From Desulfococcus sp041737845 (GTDB lineage: Bacteria; Desulfobacterota; Desulfobacteria; Desulfobacterales; Desulfococcaceae): 64,000 nt of DNA. Both the position numbers and the translations under genes were made by a program. The notes beneath the pieces are model-generated. The model ran no database searches. It was not told where the DNA came from and saw only the letters and a list, made by a program, of their open reading frames with translations. Positions 16,322-24,806 of the stretch are shown here, piece after piece. The first letter of the stretch is position 1. Each line of letters starts with the position of its first letter. The stretch is from assembly GCF_041737845.1 (NCBI RefSeq), contig NZ_JBGSQX010000025.1, positions 1 to 64,000 of the forward strand, written 5' to 3'.

Positions 16322-17950
16322 TCAATACATGTCGTCTTCCATGTCGCCCCCGGACGCCGACTCGTTTTTCTTCTTTTTCGGTTTTTCCGTGATCATGGCT
16401 TCCGTCGTGAGCATCAGGCCCGCCACGGAAGCGGCATTCTGAAGGCCGAAACGTACCACTTTGGTGGGATCCATGATGCCTGCTGCCAGAAGATTCTCGA
16501 AGACGCCGGTGGCGGCATTGAAGCCGAAATCATCCTTGCCCTCCAGCACCTCCTTCACAACGACGGAGCCGTCATGGCCGGCATTCTGGGCGATCTGGAA
16601 GAGCGGCGCCTTGAGGGCCCGTTTCAGCAGGGTGACCCCGCTCATTTCATCGTCATCCAGCTTCAACGTCCCTAATGCATCGAGACATCGGATGAGCGCC
16701 ACGCCGCCGCCGGGGACGATTCCCTCCTCAACGGCCGCCCTTGTGGCGTTCAGGGCGTTCTCCACCCGGGGCTTCTTCTCCTTCATCTCGGTTTCCGTGG
16801 CCGCCCCCATATTGATCACCGCGACCCCCCCGGCCAGCTTGGCCAGCCGCTCCTGGAGCTTTTCGCGATCGTAGTCGGATGTCGTCTCCTCGATCTGGCT
16901 TTTAATCTGCCGGATTCGGCCGTCCAGGGCGTCTTTAGAGCCTGCGCCGCCCACGATGGTGGTGTTGTCCTTGTCGATCCGAACAGATTTGCACCGGCCC
17001 AGGTCGTTCAGGCCGATGCTTTCCAGTTTGATGCCCAGCTCTTCCGAGATCACCTGTCCGCCGGCGAGAATGGCGATATCCTGGAGCATGGCTTTTCTGC
17101 GATCGCCGAAACCCGGCGCCTTGACGGCGGCCACCTTCAGGGTGCCGCGCAGCTTGTTCACGATCAGGGTCGCCAGGGCCTCACCCTCCACGTCTTCTGC
17201 GATCACGAGCAGGGGTTTGCCGGACCGGGCGATCGCCTCCAAGAGCTTCAACAGGTCTTTCAGGCTGGAGATCTTTTTTTCCTGGATCAGAATGTAGGGT
17301 TCTTCAAGATGGACCTCGAGCTTTTCCGCGTCGGTCACGAAGTAGGGGGAGATATAGCCCCGGTCGAACTGCATGCCCTCGACCATGTCCAGGGTGGTGG
17401 CCATGCTTTTGGCCTCCTCCACCGTGATCACCCCCTCCTTGCCGACCTTTTCCATGGCATCCGATATCAATCGCCCGATCTCTTCGTCGTTGTTGGCGGA
17501 TATGGCGGCCACCTGTGAAATCTCGCTCTTGCCCTTGATCTCCTTGGACAATGCCTTGAGCTGCCCAATCACGGCGGCGACCCCGCGATCGAGACCCCGC
17601 TTCAGGGCCATGGGATTGACACCGGCCGTCACCAGCTTGTGGCCTTCCGCACAGAGGGCCTGGGCCAGGACCGTGGCGGTCGTGGTGCCGTCTCCAGCGG
17701 TATCGGAGGTCTTCTTGGCAACCTCCTTGACCATCTGGGCACCCATGTTCTCGAACTTGCCTTCCAGTTCGATCTCCTTGGCAACACTGACACCGTCCTT
17801 CGTGACGGTGGGGCTGCCGAAGCTCCTTTCGAGGACGACGTTTTTGCCTTTCGGGCCCAGGGTGACCTTCACCGCATCGGCCAGGCTGTTCACCCCCGCG
17901 AGCATTTTTTCACGGGCATTCGCACCATAAACGATCATCTTTGCAGGCAT
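16322..17950 (-). CDS. groL: Chaperonin GroEL (Cpn60)
   Basis: A 542-aa chaperonin subunit that folds proteins in a double ring capped by GroES. ATP-site motifs are intact: VTLGPKGKNV, the Asp-containing TAGDGTTTATVLAQA, and VEEGIVPGGGVALIR near the C-terminal signature. The ATG at 17950 is preferred over a TTG two codons upstream because GGAGG is then 9 bases away. The C-terminal tail is Lys- and Asp-rich (KPKKKKNESASGGDMEDDMY) rather than the common long GGM repeat. It is the second gene of groES-groEL. Confidence 0.98.
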   Translation of the reverse strand: MPAKMIVYGANAREKMLAGVNSLADAVKVTLGPKGKNVVLERSFGSPTVTKDGVSVAKEIELEGKFENMGAQMVKEVAKKTSDTAGDGTTTATVLAQALCAEGHKLVTAGVNPMALKRGLDRGVAAVIGQLKALSKEIKGKSEISQVAAISANNDEEIGRLISDAMEKVGKEGVITVEEAKSMATTLDMVEGMQFDRGYISPYFVTDAEKLEVHLEEPYILIQEKKISSLKDLLKLLEAIARSGKPLLVIAEDVEGEALATLIVNKLRGTLKVAAVKAPGFGDRRKAMLQDIAILAGGQVISEELGIKLESIGLNDLGRCKSVRIDKDNTTIVGGAGSKDALDGRIRQIKSQIEETTSDYDREKLQERLAKLAGGVAVINMGAATETEMKEKKPRVENALNATRAAVEEGIVPGGGVALIRCLDALGTLKLDDDEMSGVTLLKRALKAPLFQIAQNAGHDGSVVVKEVLEGKDDFGFNAATGVFENLLAAGIMDPTKVVRFGLQNAASVAGLMLTTEAMITEKPKKKKNESASGGDMEDDMY

Positions 17951-17978
17951 CTTCAATTTCCTCCCGTACCATTAAATT

Positions 17979-18266
17979 TTATTCGAACACCGCCAGGATA
18001 TCACTCTCCCGCATGAAGATCTGTTCTTCTCCCCCGACCTTGATCTCGGTCCCGGAATACTTGGCAAACAGGACCCGGTCTCCGGCCTTGACATCCATCG
18101 GAATGCGGGTGCCGTCGTCGTTCAGCCTGCCTGAACCCACCGACAGGACCTCGCCCTCTTGCGGCTTTTCCTTGGCCGTATCCGGGATAATGATCCCGCC
18201 GGCGGTTTTCTGTGCGGCATCGAGTCTCTTCACCAACACCCTGTCATTCAACGGTCTCACCTTCAT
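17979..18266 (-). CDS. groS: Co-chaperonin GroES (Cpn10)
   Basis: A 95-aa ring cap of GroEL. It begins MKVRPLNDRVLVKRLDA and contains the mobile loop KTAGGIIIPDTAKEKPQEG and the signature GDRVLFAKYSGTEI. GGAGGT lies before the ATG. It precedes groEL by 28 bases, so the two form one operon from the promoter near 18430. Confidence 0.98.
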   Translation of the reverse strand: MKVRPLNDRVLVKRLDAAQKTAGGIIIPDTAKEKPQEGEVLSVGSGRLNDDGTRIPMDVKAGDRVLFAKYSGTEIKVGGEEQIFMRESDILAVFE

Positions 18267-18335
18267 TTTTCTGATTTACCTCCGTAATATGGTTGACACT
18301 TGAAACTGAACTGGGTCACTACCGATCGATTGGGC

Positions 18336-18390
18336 ATCCGGCCTCTTTGCGCCGGATAATTCTTGGAACAGGCGTATCCCGCAAGGATAC
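18336..18390 (-). other. Two hairpins in the groES 5' leader
   Basis: In the roughly 150-base leader of the groES-groEL transcript, GTATCC/GGATAC (18374-18379 with 18385-18390, 5-base loop) and ATCCGGC/GCCGGAT (18336-18342 with 18351-18357, 8-base loop) are perfect stems. No CIRCE repeat (TTAGCACTC-N9-GAGTGCTAA) is present. They could influence mRNA stability or heat-controlled translation; that is inference. Confidence 0.5.
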
Positions 18391-18417
18391 CCTGCCGGAA
18401 GCCGATTGTTTTGCAAA

Positions 18418-18445
18418 ATAATAAGGGACAGGCCGGCCTTGTCAA
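18418..18445 (-). promoter_or_regulatory. groES-groEL promoter (sigma70/sigma32-like)
   Basis: On the minus strand TTGACA (18445-18440) and TATTAT (18423-18418) are 16 bases apart. The same stretch also reads CTTGAC...CCCTTATT, close to a sigma32 heat-shock promoter (CTTGAA-N13/14-CCCCATNT). The 16-base spacing is short for sigma70, so heat-shock sigma use is plausible. Confidence 0.6.
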
Positions 18446-18613
18446 GGTCTGCCCCCGTAATTTTTGTTAAAATATTATCTTTCTATTTCGAATAGATAGA
18501 TCCAAAGCATCTGGCGGGCGGGTCCCCGGGGCCGTATGCTTCCATGGTTGAGAATGATCGCGCGGATGTCTATTGTTAAAATGATCGACCCATTTCACCA
18601 GCCATGGGGGTGT

Positions 18614-20674
18614 ATGATGCACTGGAAAAAAACAGCGGCTTGGCTCGGGTGCTTGGCGGCCGTGGCCGGTCTTGCCGCGGCCGTCGCCCTCATCGATGTA
18701 AACCGATTCAAACCCGTCATCGCGGATGCCGTCCGGAAGACCACGGGCAGGGAAATAGCGATATCCGGCGATCTCAGCCTCGTGTTCGGGCTCCGGCCTA
18801 CCCTTGCGGCCGAGGATGTGCGCATCGCCAACGCGGAATGGGGGTCGCGGCCCGGGCTTGCGACGATCCGAAGGCTGGAGATTCAGGTATCGCTCATTCC
18901 GCTTCTGGTTCAAAAAATCGAAATCGTCCGTCTCGTGATGATCGAACCGGACATTCTCCTGGAGACGGACCCGAGCGGCGCCGCCAACCTCAATTTCTCC
19001 CCGGGGGGACAAGAACCCCGTCTCCCGACCGGAGCGCCGTCTGAAAAACGCCCGGCATCCCCGCCGGCCCTCACCGTCCACAACCTCGACATCCGGAACG
19101 GCCGGATCGCCTATCGCGACGGGCGGACCGGCGCATCCCATGCCGTGTCTGTCGAAACCTTCACGGCGGCGAAAGCTGCGGGGGAAAACCGCCTGACCGT
19201 TTCTCTGAAGGGGGTCTGGAACAGCCTGCCCTTCGAATTCACCGGCATCCTTCTGGATACGGCGCCGGGTCTTTTCCATCTGGACGACATCCGGTTCAGC
19301 GCCCGGGCCGCGGGGGCCGCCTTGACGGCCACGGGCCGCATCAGCGACCTCATGGCCCGAAAGGCAAGCCTGAACGTCCACCTGTCGGCCCCTTCCCTGC
19401 CCCGGCTGATGGCGCTGGGGGGGATGCACGGTCTGCCCGACGTCGGTCCAGTCACCATTGACGCCGAACTGGAGATCCCTGACGCCGAGACTTTCCAGGC
19501 GACAACCCTGAACGCCGTTTTCGGGGAAAGCGATCTCCGTGGATCGGCGACCCTGGCTCTTTCGGGAAAGCGGCCGAAGCTTTCGGCGGAGCTCTCCTCC
19601 CGGCGGCTGGATCTCCGCCTTCCCGCCGAACGATCCTCAGCACCGTCCGCGAAGCCGACATCCGGCGGGGGGCGCATCTTCCCGAAAAAGCCCCTTCCCC
19701 TGGACAAGCTCAATCATATCGATGCCGACCTCCGGCTCCGGCTGGCCCAGGTCCTGACGGAAAGAGCCTCCGTGACGGAGATCGAGACGGATATCCGCCT
19801 TGAATCGGGCAGGCTCAGGATGACGCCCATCCGGGCGGCTTCGGGCGGATCGACGTTGGCCGCGTCCCTGGAGATCAACGCGGCGGAAAAGATCCCCGCA
19901 ATCGCCATGACGCTTCGGGGCAATCAGTTGAATCTCGGGAAGATATTCTCGCAGCCTGGGGCCGGGAAGACACTCTCCGGAAGGGCCGACGTCGACGCAA
20001 ACCTGACCGGCCGCGGCAGGTCCGTCGCGGAGGTGATGGGCAACCTGAACGGCAGGATGGTTTTCGCCGTTCAAAACGGCCGCGTCGCGCGGCGCTTCAT
20101 CGATCGGTTCCCCCTGTATGTCACCAGGGGCCTGATTGAGCAGATCTTCTTCCTTCTGGGCACCCCGGCCGGGGGGATGGCCGATATCCGATGCCTCTTT
20201 GCAAACCTCGACATCCGCAACGGGATGGTCGACGTTTCGCCTCTGGTCATCAATACCCCGACAATGACGGTTTTCAGTGCTGGCGATATAGATCTCAAAA
20301 CAGAACAGATAGACCTTTCGGTCAGCACGGAGCCGACCCGGGAGACGAATATGATCCAGCTCGGCATGGGGCAGCTGACGAAGATTTTCAAACTCACCGG
20401 CACCCTGGCCCGCCCAAGCCTGAGCGTCGATCCGGTTGAAACGGCAATCCTCCTCGCCAAAGTATTCGGCGGCATGACCATCGCCGGGACGCTCGTGGCT
20501 GCGGAGGCCCTGTTGGGGAGCAGGGACGCAAAGGAGAATCCCTGCCTTCAGATCACGGCATCGCCTCAAAAAGAATACCCGGCATCGAAAGCGCTCCGCA
20601 AGACCGGTGAAGTCATGAAGCGGGCTGTTGAGGATGCGCAAAAATCGATTCTGAATCTTTTCAAAAACCCCTGA
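18614..20674 (+). CDS. AsmA family protein
   Basis: A 686-aa envelope protein. One N-terminal membrane helix (WLGCLAAVAGLAAAVALI) is followed by the AsmA start DVNRFKPVIADAVRKTTGREIAISGDLSLVFGLRPTL. The C-terminal AsmA_2 region has DLKTEQIDLSVSTEPTRE and KLTGTLARPSLSVDPVETAIL. AsmA relatives are bridge-like proteins implicated in phospholipid transport and outer-membrane assembly. The ATGATG at 18614 is chosen because the signal anchor begins right after it. A longer frame from 18536 adds only a poor lead. It is divergent from groES and convergent with the hydrogenase genes. Confidence 0.88.
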   Translation: MMHWKKTAAWLGCLAAVAGLAAAVALIDVNRFKPVIADAVRKTTGREIAISGDLSLVFGLRPTLAAEDVRIANAEWGSRPGLATIRRLEIQVSLIPLLVQKIEIVRLVMIEPDILLETDPSGAANLNFSPGGQEPRLPTGAPSEKRPASPPALTVHNLDIRNGRIAYRDGRTGASHAVSVETFTAAKAAGENRLTVSLKGVWNSLPFEFTGILLDTAPGLFHLDDIRFSARAAGAALTATGRISDLMARKASLNVHLSAPSLPRLMALGGMHGLPDVGPVTIDAELEIPDAETFQATTLNAVFGESDLRGSATLALSGKRPKLSAELSSRRLDLRLPAERSSAPSAKPTSGGGRIFPKKPLPLDKLNHIDADLRLRLAQVLTERASVTEIETDIRLESGRLRMTPIRAASGGSTLAASLEINAAEKIPAIAMTLRGNQLNLGKIFSQPGAGKTLSGRADVDANLTGRGRSVAEVMGNLNGRMVFAVQNGRVARRFIDRFPLYVTRGLIEQIFFLLGTPAGGMADIRCLFANLDIRNGMVDVSPLVINTPTMTVFSAGDIDLKTEQIDLSVSTEPTRETNMIQLGMGQLTKIFKLTGTLARPSLSVDPVETAILLAKVFGGMTIAGTLVAAEALLGSRDAKENPCLQITASPQKEYPASKALRKTGEVMKRAVEDAQKSILNLFKNP

Positions 20675-20678
20675 AGCG

Positions 20679-21203
20679 CTACGGCGCGGCGCATCCGACG
20701 CCCCTTTTCGGTCTGTAATGCCCCCCCAGGCGCAGTACTTCGTCCAGCACCCGCTGGACCATTTCCATTACCCTGGCCTGGATGAGGGGGGTCAATTCAT
20801 CCCTGTAGGCCGCGATGCTCTGGGGCTCCACCCCCAGGATTACGGTGCCGGGCATACGGTCCAACCCATGGTGACAGTAAGTCATCGCTTCGAGAAAATC
20901 GAGCTGGTGGAGGGAGTTCTTCCGGCGAATGCGCTCTGGAATCTCTTCGCCTTCAATGCGGTGGAGGGTGCCGGGCTTGCTGTTACCGCAGACGGCATCG
21001 ACTACGACCAAATGGTCGGCCTCGCTGATGAGGCCGAGCAGATGAATGCCCCGCACCCCCCCGTCGACGACGGAAACATTCTCGGAAAAGTCATAGTCCA
21101 TTTCAAGCGCCTGAATGACGCGGATCCCGAAGCCCTCATCGGTGAGCAGGATATTCCCGATGCCTAAAATAACGATATTGGGGAGTGCCGTGGCGATTTT
21201 CAT
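20679..21203 (-). CDS. Hydrogenase maturation endopeptidase (HyaD/HybD type)
   Basis: A 174-aa cytoplasmic protease that clips the C-terminal peptide of the large subunit after nickel is loaded. It starts with the family hallmark IVILGIGNILLTDEGFGIRVIQAL, whose Glu/Asp help bind nickel. VVDGGVRGIHLLGLI and DHLVVVDAV with a second acidic ligand follow, then HHGLDRMPG carrying the His ligand. Length is usual. It lies 135 bases downstream of the large-subunit gene on the same strand, so it belongs to the hydrogenase locus. Confidence 0.93.
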   Translation of the reverse strand: MKIATALPNIVILGIGNILLTDEGFGIRVIQALEMDYDFSENVSVVDGGVRGIHLLGLISEADHLVVVDAVCGNSKPGTLHRIEGEEIPERIRRKNSLHQLDFLEAMTYCHHGLDRMPGTVILGVEPQSIAAYRDELTPLIQARVMEMVQRVLDEVLRLGGHYRPKRGVGCAAP

Positions 21204-21338
21204 TGTCGAAAATATGTTTCGTGATTCCGATCGGCAACAATATGCCTGGAGACCGAAGATTCATGAGATGGTCCGGTATTCATCGAGATCATGGCCGCAG
21301 GTTCCACCCAAGGCAGATCCCCAAGCCGAACTTCCGGA

Positions 21339-23636
21339 TCAGCAACCGACCTTCACCGAAAAGGTTTTGTTATTCTCTGCATCAATAACGTGTACCCCGC
21401 ACGCGATACAGGGGTCGTAAGAATGGATCACCCGCAGCACCTCCACGGGATTTTCCGGGTCGGCCACGGGAACACCGACCAGCGCATTCTCGAGCGGCCC
21501 CCGGAGATCGTCAGAGCAGCGGGGACTCAGGTTCCAAGTCGTCGGCACCACCATCTGATAGGCGCCGATCTTGTTGTTCTGAAAATGGATCCAGTGCCCC
21601 AGGGCGCCGCGGGGTGCTTCGAGGAACCCGACCCCCTGCCCGCCGGTCAGACTGTAGTTCTCGTAGATCCGCTGATCGCCGTTGCTCAGATTGGTTTCCA
21701 GTTCATTGAGCCATGCCGCCATGCCCTTGCCGATGATGACGGTTTCGATGGCACGGGCGGCGGTCCGGCCCAGGGTCGAAAAAAGATCCCCTTCACTCAG
21801 GTTGGCCTCGGCAAGAAAATTGGTGACGGCATCGACAAAGACGGGCTTGCCTTTTCCATACCCCACCAGCACGCGGGCCAGGGGTCCCACTTCCATGGGT
21901 GCATCTCCATAACGGGGCGCCTTGAGCCAGCTGTAGCGGGCATCCTTGTCCAGGCCGGTATAGTTGGGGACCGTCTCGCCGTTTTCCGGGTGCCGGTCTG
22001 CGGATCCGACGTACCAGGAATGGGCAACGTGCTCGGAGATCAGGGTCGAATCCAGCGGCTGGACATTTGCAACATCACCATTGAAGATCACGCCTTCGGG
22101 CATGAACAAATCGTCGGGCCAGCGGGGTCCTTGGGGAAACTCGCCGCACACCATGAAATTGCCGAAGCGGCCGATCCGGGTCCACTCGGGATATCTTCCA
22201 ACTACCACCTTGAGGTCCGGGATATAGGCCGCATCGATAAAAACACGGACCGCCTCCAGATAGGCCCTGAAATCACCAAGACGGCCGCTTGTCAGCTCAC
22301 CGCCGCACGTGACACCCCCCACAATGGTCGACTGAGGGTGGGGGTTTTTCCCGCCCAGGACGGCCATCATCTTGGCCGCGGAGACCTGCATCTTGAGGGC
22401 CTCCAGGTAATGGGCCGTCACCAGGAGGTTCTCCTCGCTGGTCAACCGGTAGGCCGAGTGCCCCCAATAGGCGTTGGCGAAGGGGCCAAGGTTTCCGGTC
22501 GCCACCAATCCCTTCAGGCGGGCCTGGACCGCTGCGAAATCAATCTGTACCGGCTCGTTCTGGGGTGCGATTTCCCAGGCCAGGTCCGCTGTTTTCTTCA
22601 GGTCGGCCCCGAGAGCGCTGGTGATGTCCACCCAGTCGAGGCCGTGGAGGTGGTAGAAATGGACCAGGTGGTCGTGGAGAAACTGGGCTCCCAGCATGAG
22701 GTTCCGGACGATCCGGGCGTTATCGGGGATGGCCACGCCGACGGCGTTCTCGATGGCCCGGACGGAGCAGAGGTCGTGGACATAAGTGCACACTCCGCAA
22801 AGCCGCTGGGTGATCAACGGGGCATCCAGTGGGTCCCGTCCGGTGAGGATGGTCTCGATGCCGCGGAACAGGGTGGCGGTGGACCAGGCATTGGTTACCT
22901 TCCCGCCCGACACTGTCACCTCTATGCGGAGGTGACCCTCGATGCGGCTGATGGGGTCGATGACCACGTTGATGGGGGCGGTGGTGGTGATCTCTTCCCT
23001 GGCGGTCACGAAAATCGTTTCAGTATCCGGGGCGGTGAGGCTGAAGGTGGCCGTCCGGGAATCGACTTCCACGCGGTCATCCGCCGAGAGGATCACAGTC
23101 TGGTAAGTATCCCAGTTTACCAAATCGAAATCCAGGGGCGACCTCGACGCCACGGTGATGCCGGTATCGCCCCCGGCATGTCCGATGGTCACCGACACCG
23201 GTCGTTTCGGGTCTGCGGTCAGCTTGGTTTGGAATGTGGCCGAGCCGCCCTGAGGGATTGCGACGTCCGCCGTGTCGATGGCGATCTGGTATGCCGGGAA
23301 CGCAGGGTCACGGTCGATTTCGACGGCCCGTACACGGGCGGTCGTCACGTACCTCCCGGAAAGAGCAACAGTGGCTTCACCGCCCACGGTATCGCTGTCC
23401 AGGGCGGCCGCAAGGGTGACCGTGTACCATCTGTTATAATTCTTTTTGCTGATTTTAAGTTTTGCGCCCGAAACAATACGGATATCGGCATCCCCTTCCG
23501 CAATGACAACATTGATCTCGATATCTTCCCCGGGCATTGCGGCAAGTTTTACGTTGAAGCTGGCTTGGCCGCCTTCCGGGATTTCTATTGTGGAGATGCT
23601 TGTGATAATGGAAACGGGCTGGATATTATCTCCCAT
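21339..23636 (-). CDS. hynA: [NiFe] hydrogenase large subunit with two N-terminal Calx-beta-like repeats
   Basis: A 765-aa catalytic subunit; usual members are about 540-570 aa. Residues about 222-765 are the enzyme: DPISRIEGHLRIEV, the first nickel motif RLCGVCTYVH (Cys 280 and 283) and the second DPCIACGVH (Cys 743 and 746). It ends in a 16-residue tail after His749 that the protease would remove. Both C-terminal ligands are ordinary Cys codons, so it is not [NiFeSe]. Residues about 8-215 are extra: two tandem modules of roughly 100 aa sharing IPEGG-ASF-KL / IPQGG-ATF-KL and a late YTVTL / YQTVIL strand, like Calx-beta or cadherin-like sandwiches. The Tat signal is on the small subunit. The ATG has AAAGGA upstream. 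The normal domain start has no independent start signal that I can see. Confidence 0.95.
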   Translation of the reverse strand: MGDNIQPVSIITSISTIEIPEGGQASFNVKLAAMPGEDIEINVVIAEGDADIRIVSGAKLKISKKNYNRWYTVTLAAALDSDTVGGEATVALSGRYVTTARVRAVEIDRDPAFPAYQIAIDTADVAIPQGGSATFQTKLTADPKRPVSVTIGHAGGDTGITVASRSPLDFDLVNWDTYQTVILSADDRVEVDSRTATFSLTAPDTETIFVTAREEITTTAPINVVIDPISRIEGHLRIEVTVSGGKVTNAWSTATLFRGIETILTGRDPLDAPLITQRLCGVCTYVHDLCSVRAIENAVGVAIPDNARIVRNLMLGAQFLHDHLVHFYHLHGLDWVDITSALGADLKKTADLAWEIAPQNEPVQIDFAAVQARLKGLVATGNLGPFANAYWGHSAYRLTSEENLLVTAHYLEALKMQVSAAKMMAVLGGKNPHPQSTIVGGVTCGGELTSGRLGDFRAYLEAVRVFIDAAYIPDLKVVVGRYPEWTRIGRFGNFMVCGEFPQGPRWPDDLFMPEGVIFNGDVANVQPLDSTLISEHVAHSWYVGSADRHPENGETVPNYTGLDKDARYSWLKAPRYGDAPMEVGPLARVLVGYGKGKPVFVDAVTNFLAEANLSEGDLFSTLGRTAARAIETVIIGKGMAAWLNELETNLSNGDQRIYENYSLTGGQGVGFLEAPRGALGHWIHFQNNKIGAYQMVVPTTWNLSPRCSDDLRGPLENALVGVPVADPENPVEVLRVIHSYDPCIACGVHVIDAENNKTFSVKVGC

Positions 23637-23714
23637 ATTCTCAAATCCTTTCTTGAACAGCCGGCATCCCGTGGAAGGATCGTCCGCCGATGGTCTTCAA
23701 AGAGGCTTCGAACC

Positions 23715-24806
23715 TCATCTTTTTGCAGGCAGCTTCGTAGCGCCGGGCGCTTCGGGATGACAACTCGAACATCCCTGCACTGTCTGAACATTGACTTTGT
23801 GCTTCTTATGCATCGAAAGCTGAAATTTCCCGGGCTCGTTCTCTTTCGCCTCCTGCCTGTCGAACATGTCGCTCGAATGGCAGGGCGTGCAGGATGCGTT
23901 GTCCATCTCTTTGTGGAGAAGGGCATCCGGGCGATAGGCGCCAAACATGGAGGCCCACATGGGATTGTAGAACGGCGCGTTGTTGTCCCAGAACCCGGGT
24001 TCCGAGCAGCCGATGCACTGATGTTCAACCTGAATGCACCAGGATTCGGCGTTGTAGAGCTGCTTATGGCAGTTGTTGTAGGTCTTGGGCCCCTTGCAAT
24101 TGTATCCCTGCATGCACCCGTGGGGGACCGTGCAGGAGGAATGGATGGTTTCGCCGTGGCAGAAGGTCGGCCTGCCGTCGGGGCGGCGGTCCGGCATCTG
24201 GTTGTTCAGCAGGTAGCTGGTGATCAGCGCCACCAGATTCATGGGGTGGGGTGGGCAACCGGTGATGTTGATGGTGTCGATGCCGACGGCATCCTTGACG
24301 CCCTTGGCACCGGTGGGGTTGGGTGCGGCAGCCGGCAAGCCGCCATAAGCCGAACAGGTCCCGAAACAAATGGTATGCTTGGCCCGGGGAATAACGGACC
24401 GGGCGATCTCCAGCATGGTCTTGCCGCCGACCATCCCGTAGACGCCGCCGTCTTTAGTGGGAATGGCCCCCTCCACGACGCAGATGAATTGGCCGTCATA
24501 ATCCTGGACGGTTTTATCCCGGTTGTATTCGGCTTTTTCGCCGCAGGCCACCTGGATGGTTTCATGGTAGGTGATGTTCAGAACATCGAAGAGGATGTCC
24601 GCCACGTGGGGATCGGTGGCACGGAGAAAGGATTCGCTGCATCCGGTGCATTCGGCAAAATGAAGCCAGACCACCGGGAGCCGTGTATCCGCGCTCGTAA
24701 GGGCTTCTGCGATTCTCGGGATCATGGAAGCGCTCAACCCCAGCGTTGCTGCGATTCCGCCGCAGTATTTCAGGAACGATCTCCGTGTGATCAGGGCTTC
24801 GACCAT
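23715..24806 (-). CDS. hynB: [NiFe] hydrogenase small subunit with C-terminal two-haem tail
   Basis: A 363-aa Fe-S subunit exported by Tat (RRSFLKYCGG at 8-17). Proximal-cluster ligands lie in ECTGCSESF (Cys 53, 56), FGTCSAYGG and GCPPHPMN. Distal and medial ligands lie in the stretch from FCHGETIH to HQCIGCSEPGFWD. Cys257 (ESWCIQ) sits where many family members have Pro, which predicts a [4Fe-4S] rather than [3Fe-4S] medial cluster. After residue about 285 an added tail carries two c-type haem sites, CTPCH (306-310) and CSSCH (346-350), and a His-rich HKKHK stretch. The tail would let the enzyme pass electrons directly to multihaem cytochromes. It is upstream of the large subunit by 78 bases. 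Confidence 0.93.
   Translation of the reverse strand: MVEALITRRSFLKYCGGIAATLGLSASMIPRIAEALTSADTRLPVVWLHFAECTGCSESFLRATDPHVADILFDVLNITYHETIQVACGEKAEYNRDKTVQDYDGQFICVVEGAIPTKDGGVYGMVGGKTMLEIARSVIPRAKHTICFGTCSAYGGLPAAAPNPTGAKGVKDAVGIDTINITGCPPHPMNLVALITSYLLNNQMPDRRPDGRPTFCHGETIHSSCTVPHGCMQGYNCKGPKTYNNCHKQLYNAESWCIQVEHQCIGCSEPGFWDNNAPFYNPMWASMFGAYRPDALLHKEMDNASCTPCHSSDMFDRQEAKENEPGKFQLSMHKKHKVNVQTVQGCSSCHPEAPGATKLPAKR

Noticed and set aside
18267..18535. CIRCE element upstream of groES
   Set aside because: No TTAGCACTC-type inverted repeat is present; the dyads there have other sequences.
21339..21420. Possible [NiFeSe] hydrogenase with selenocysteine
   Set aside because: Both Cys of the C-terminal DPCIACGVH motif are encoded by ordinary Cys codons and there is no in-frame TGA.
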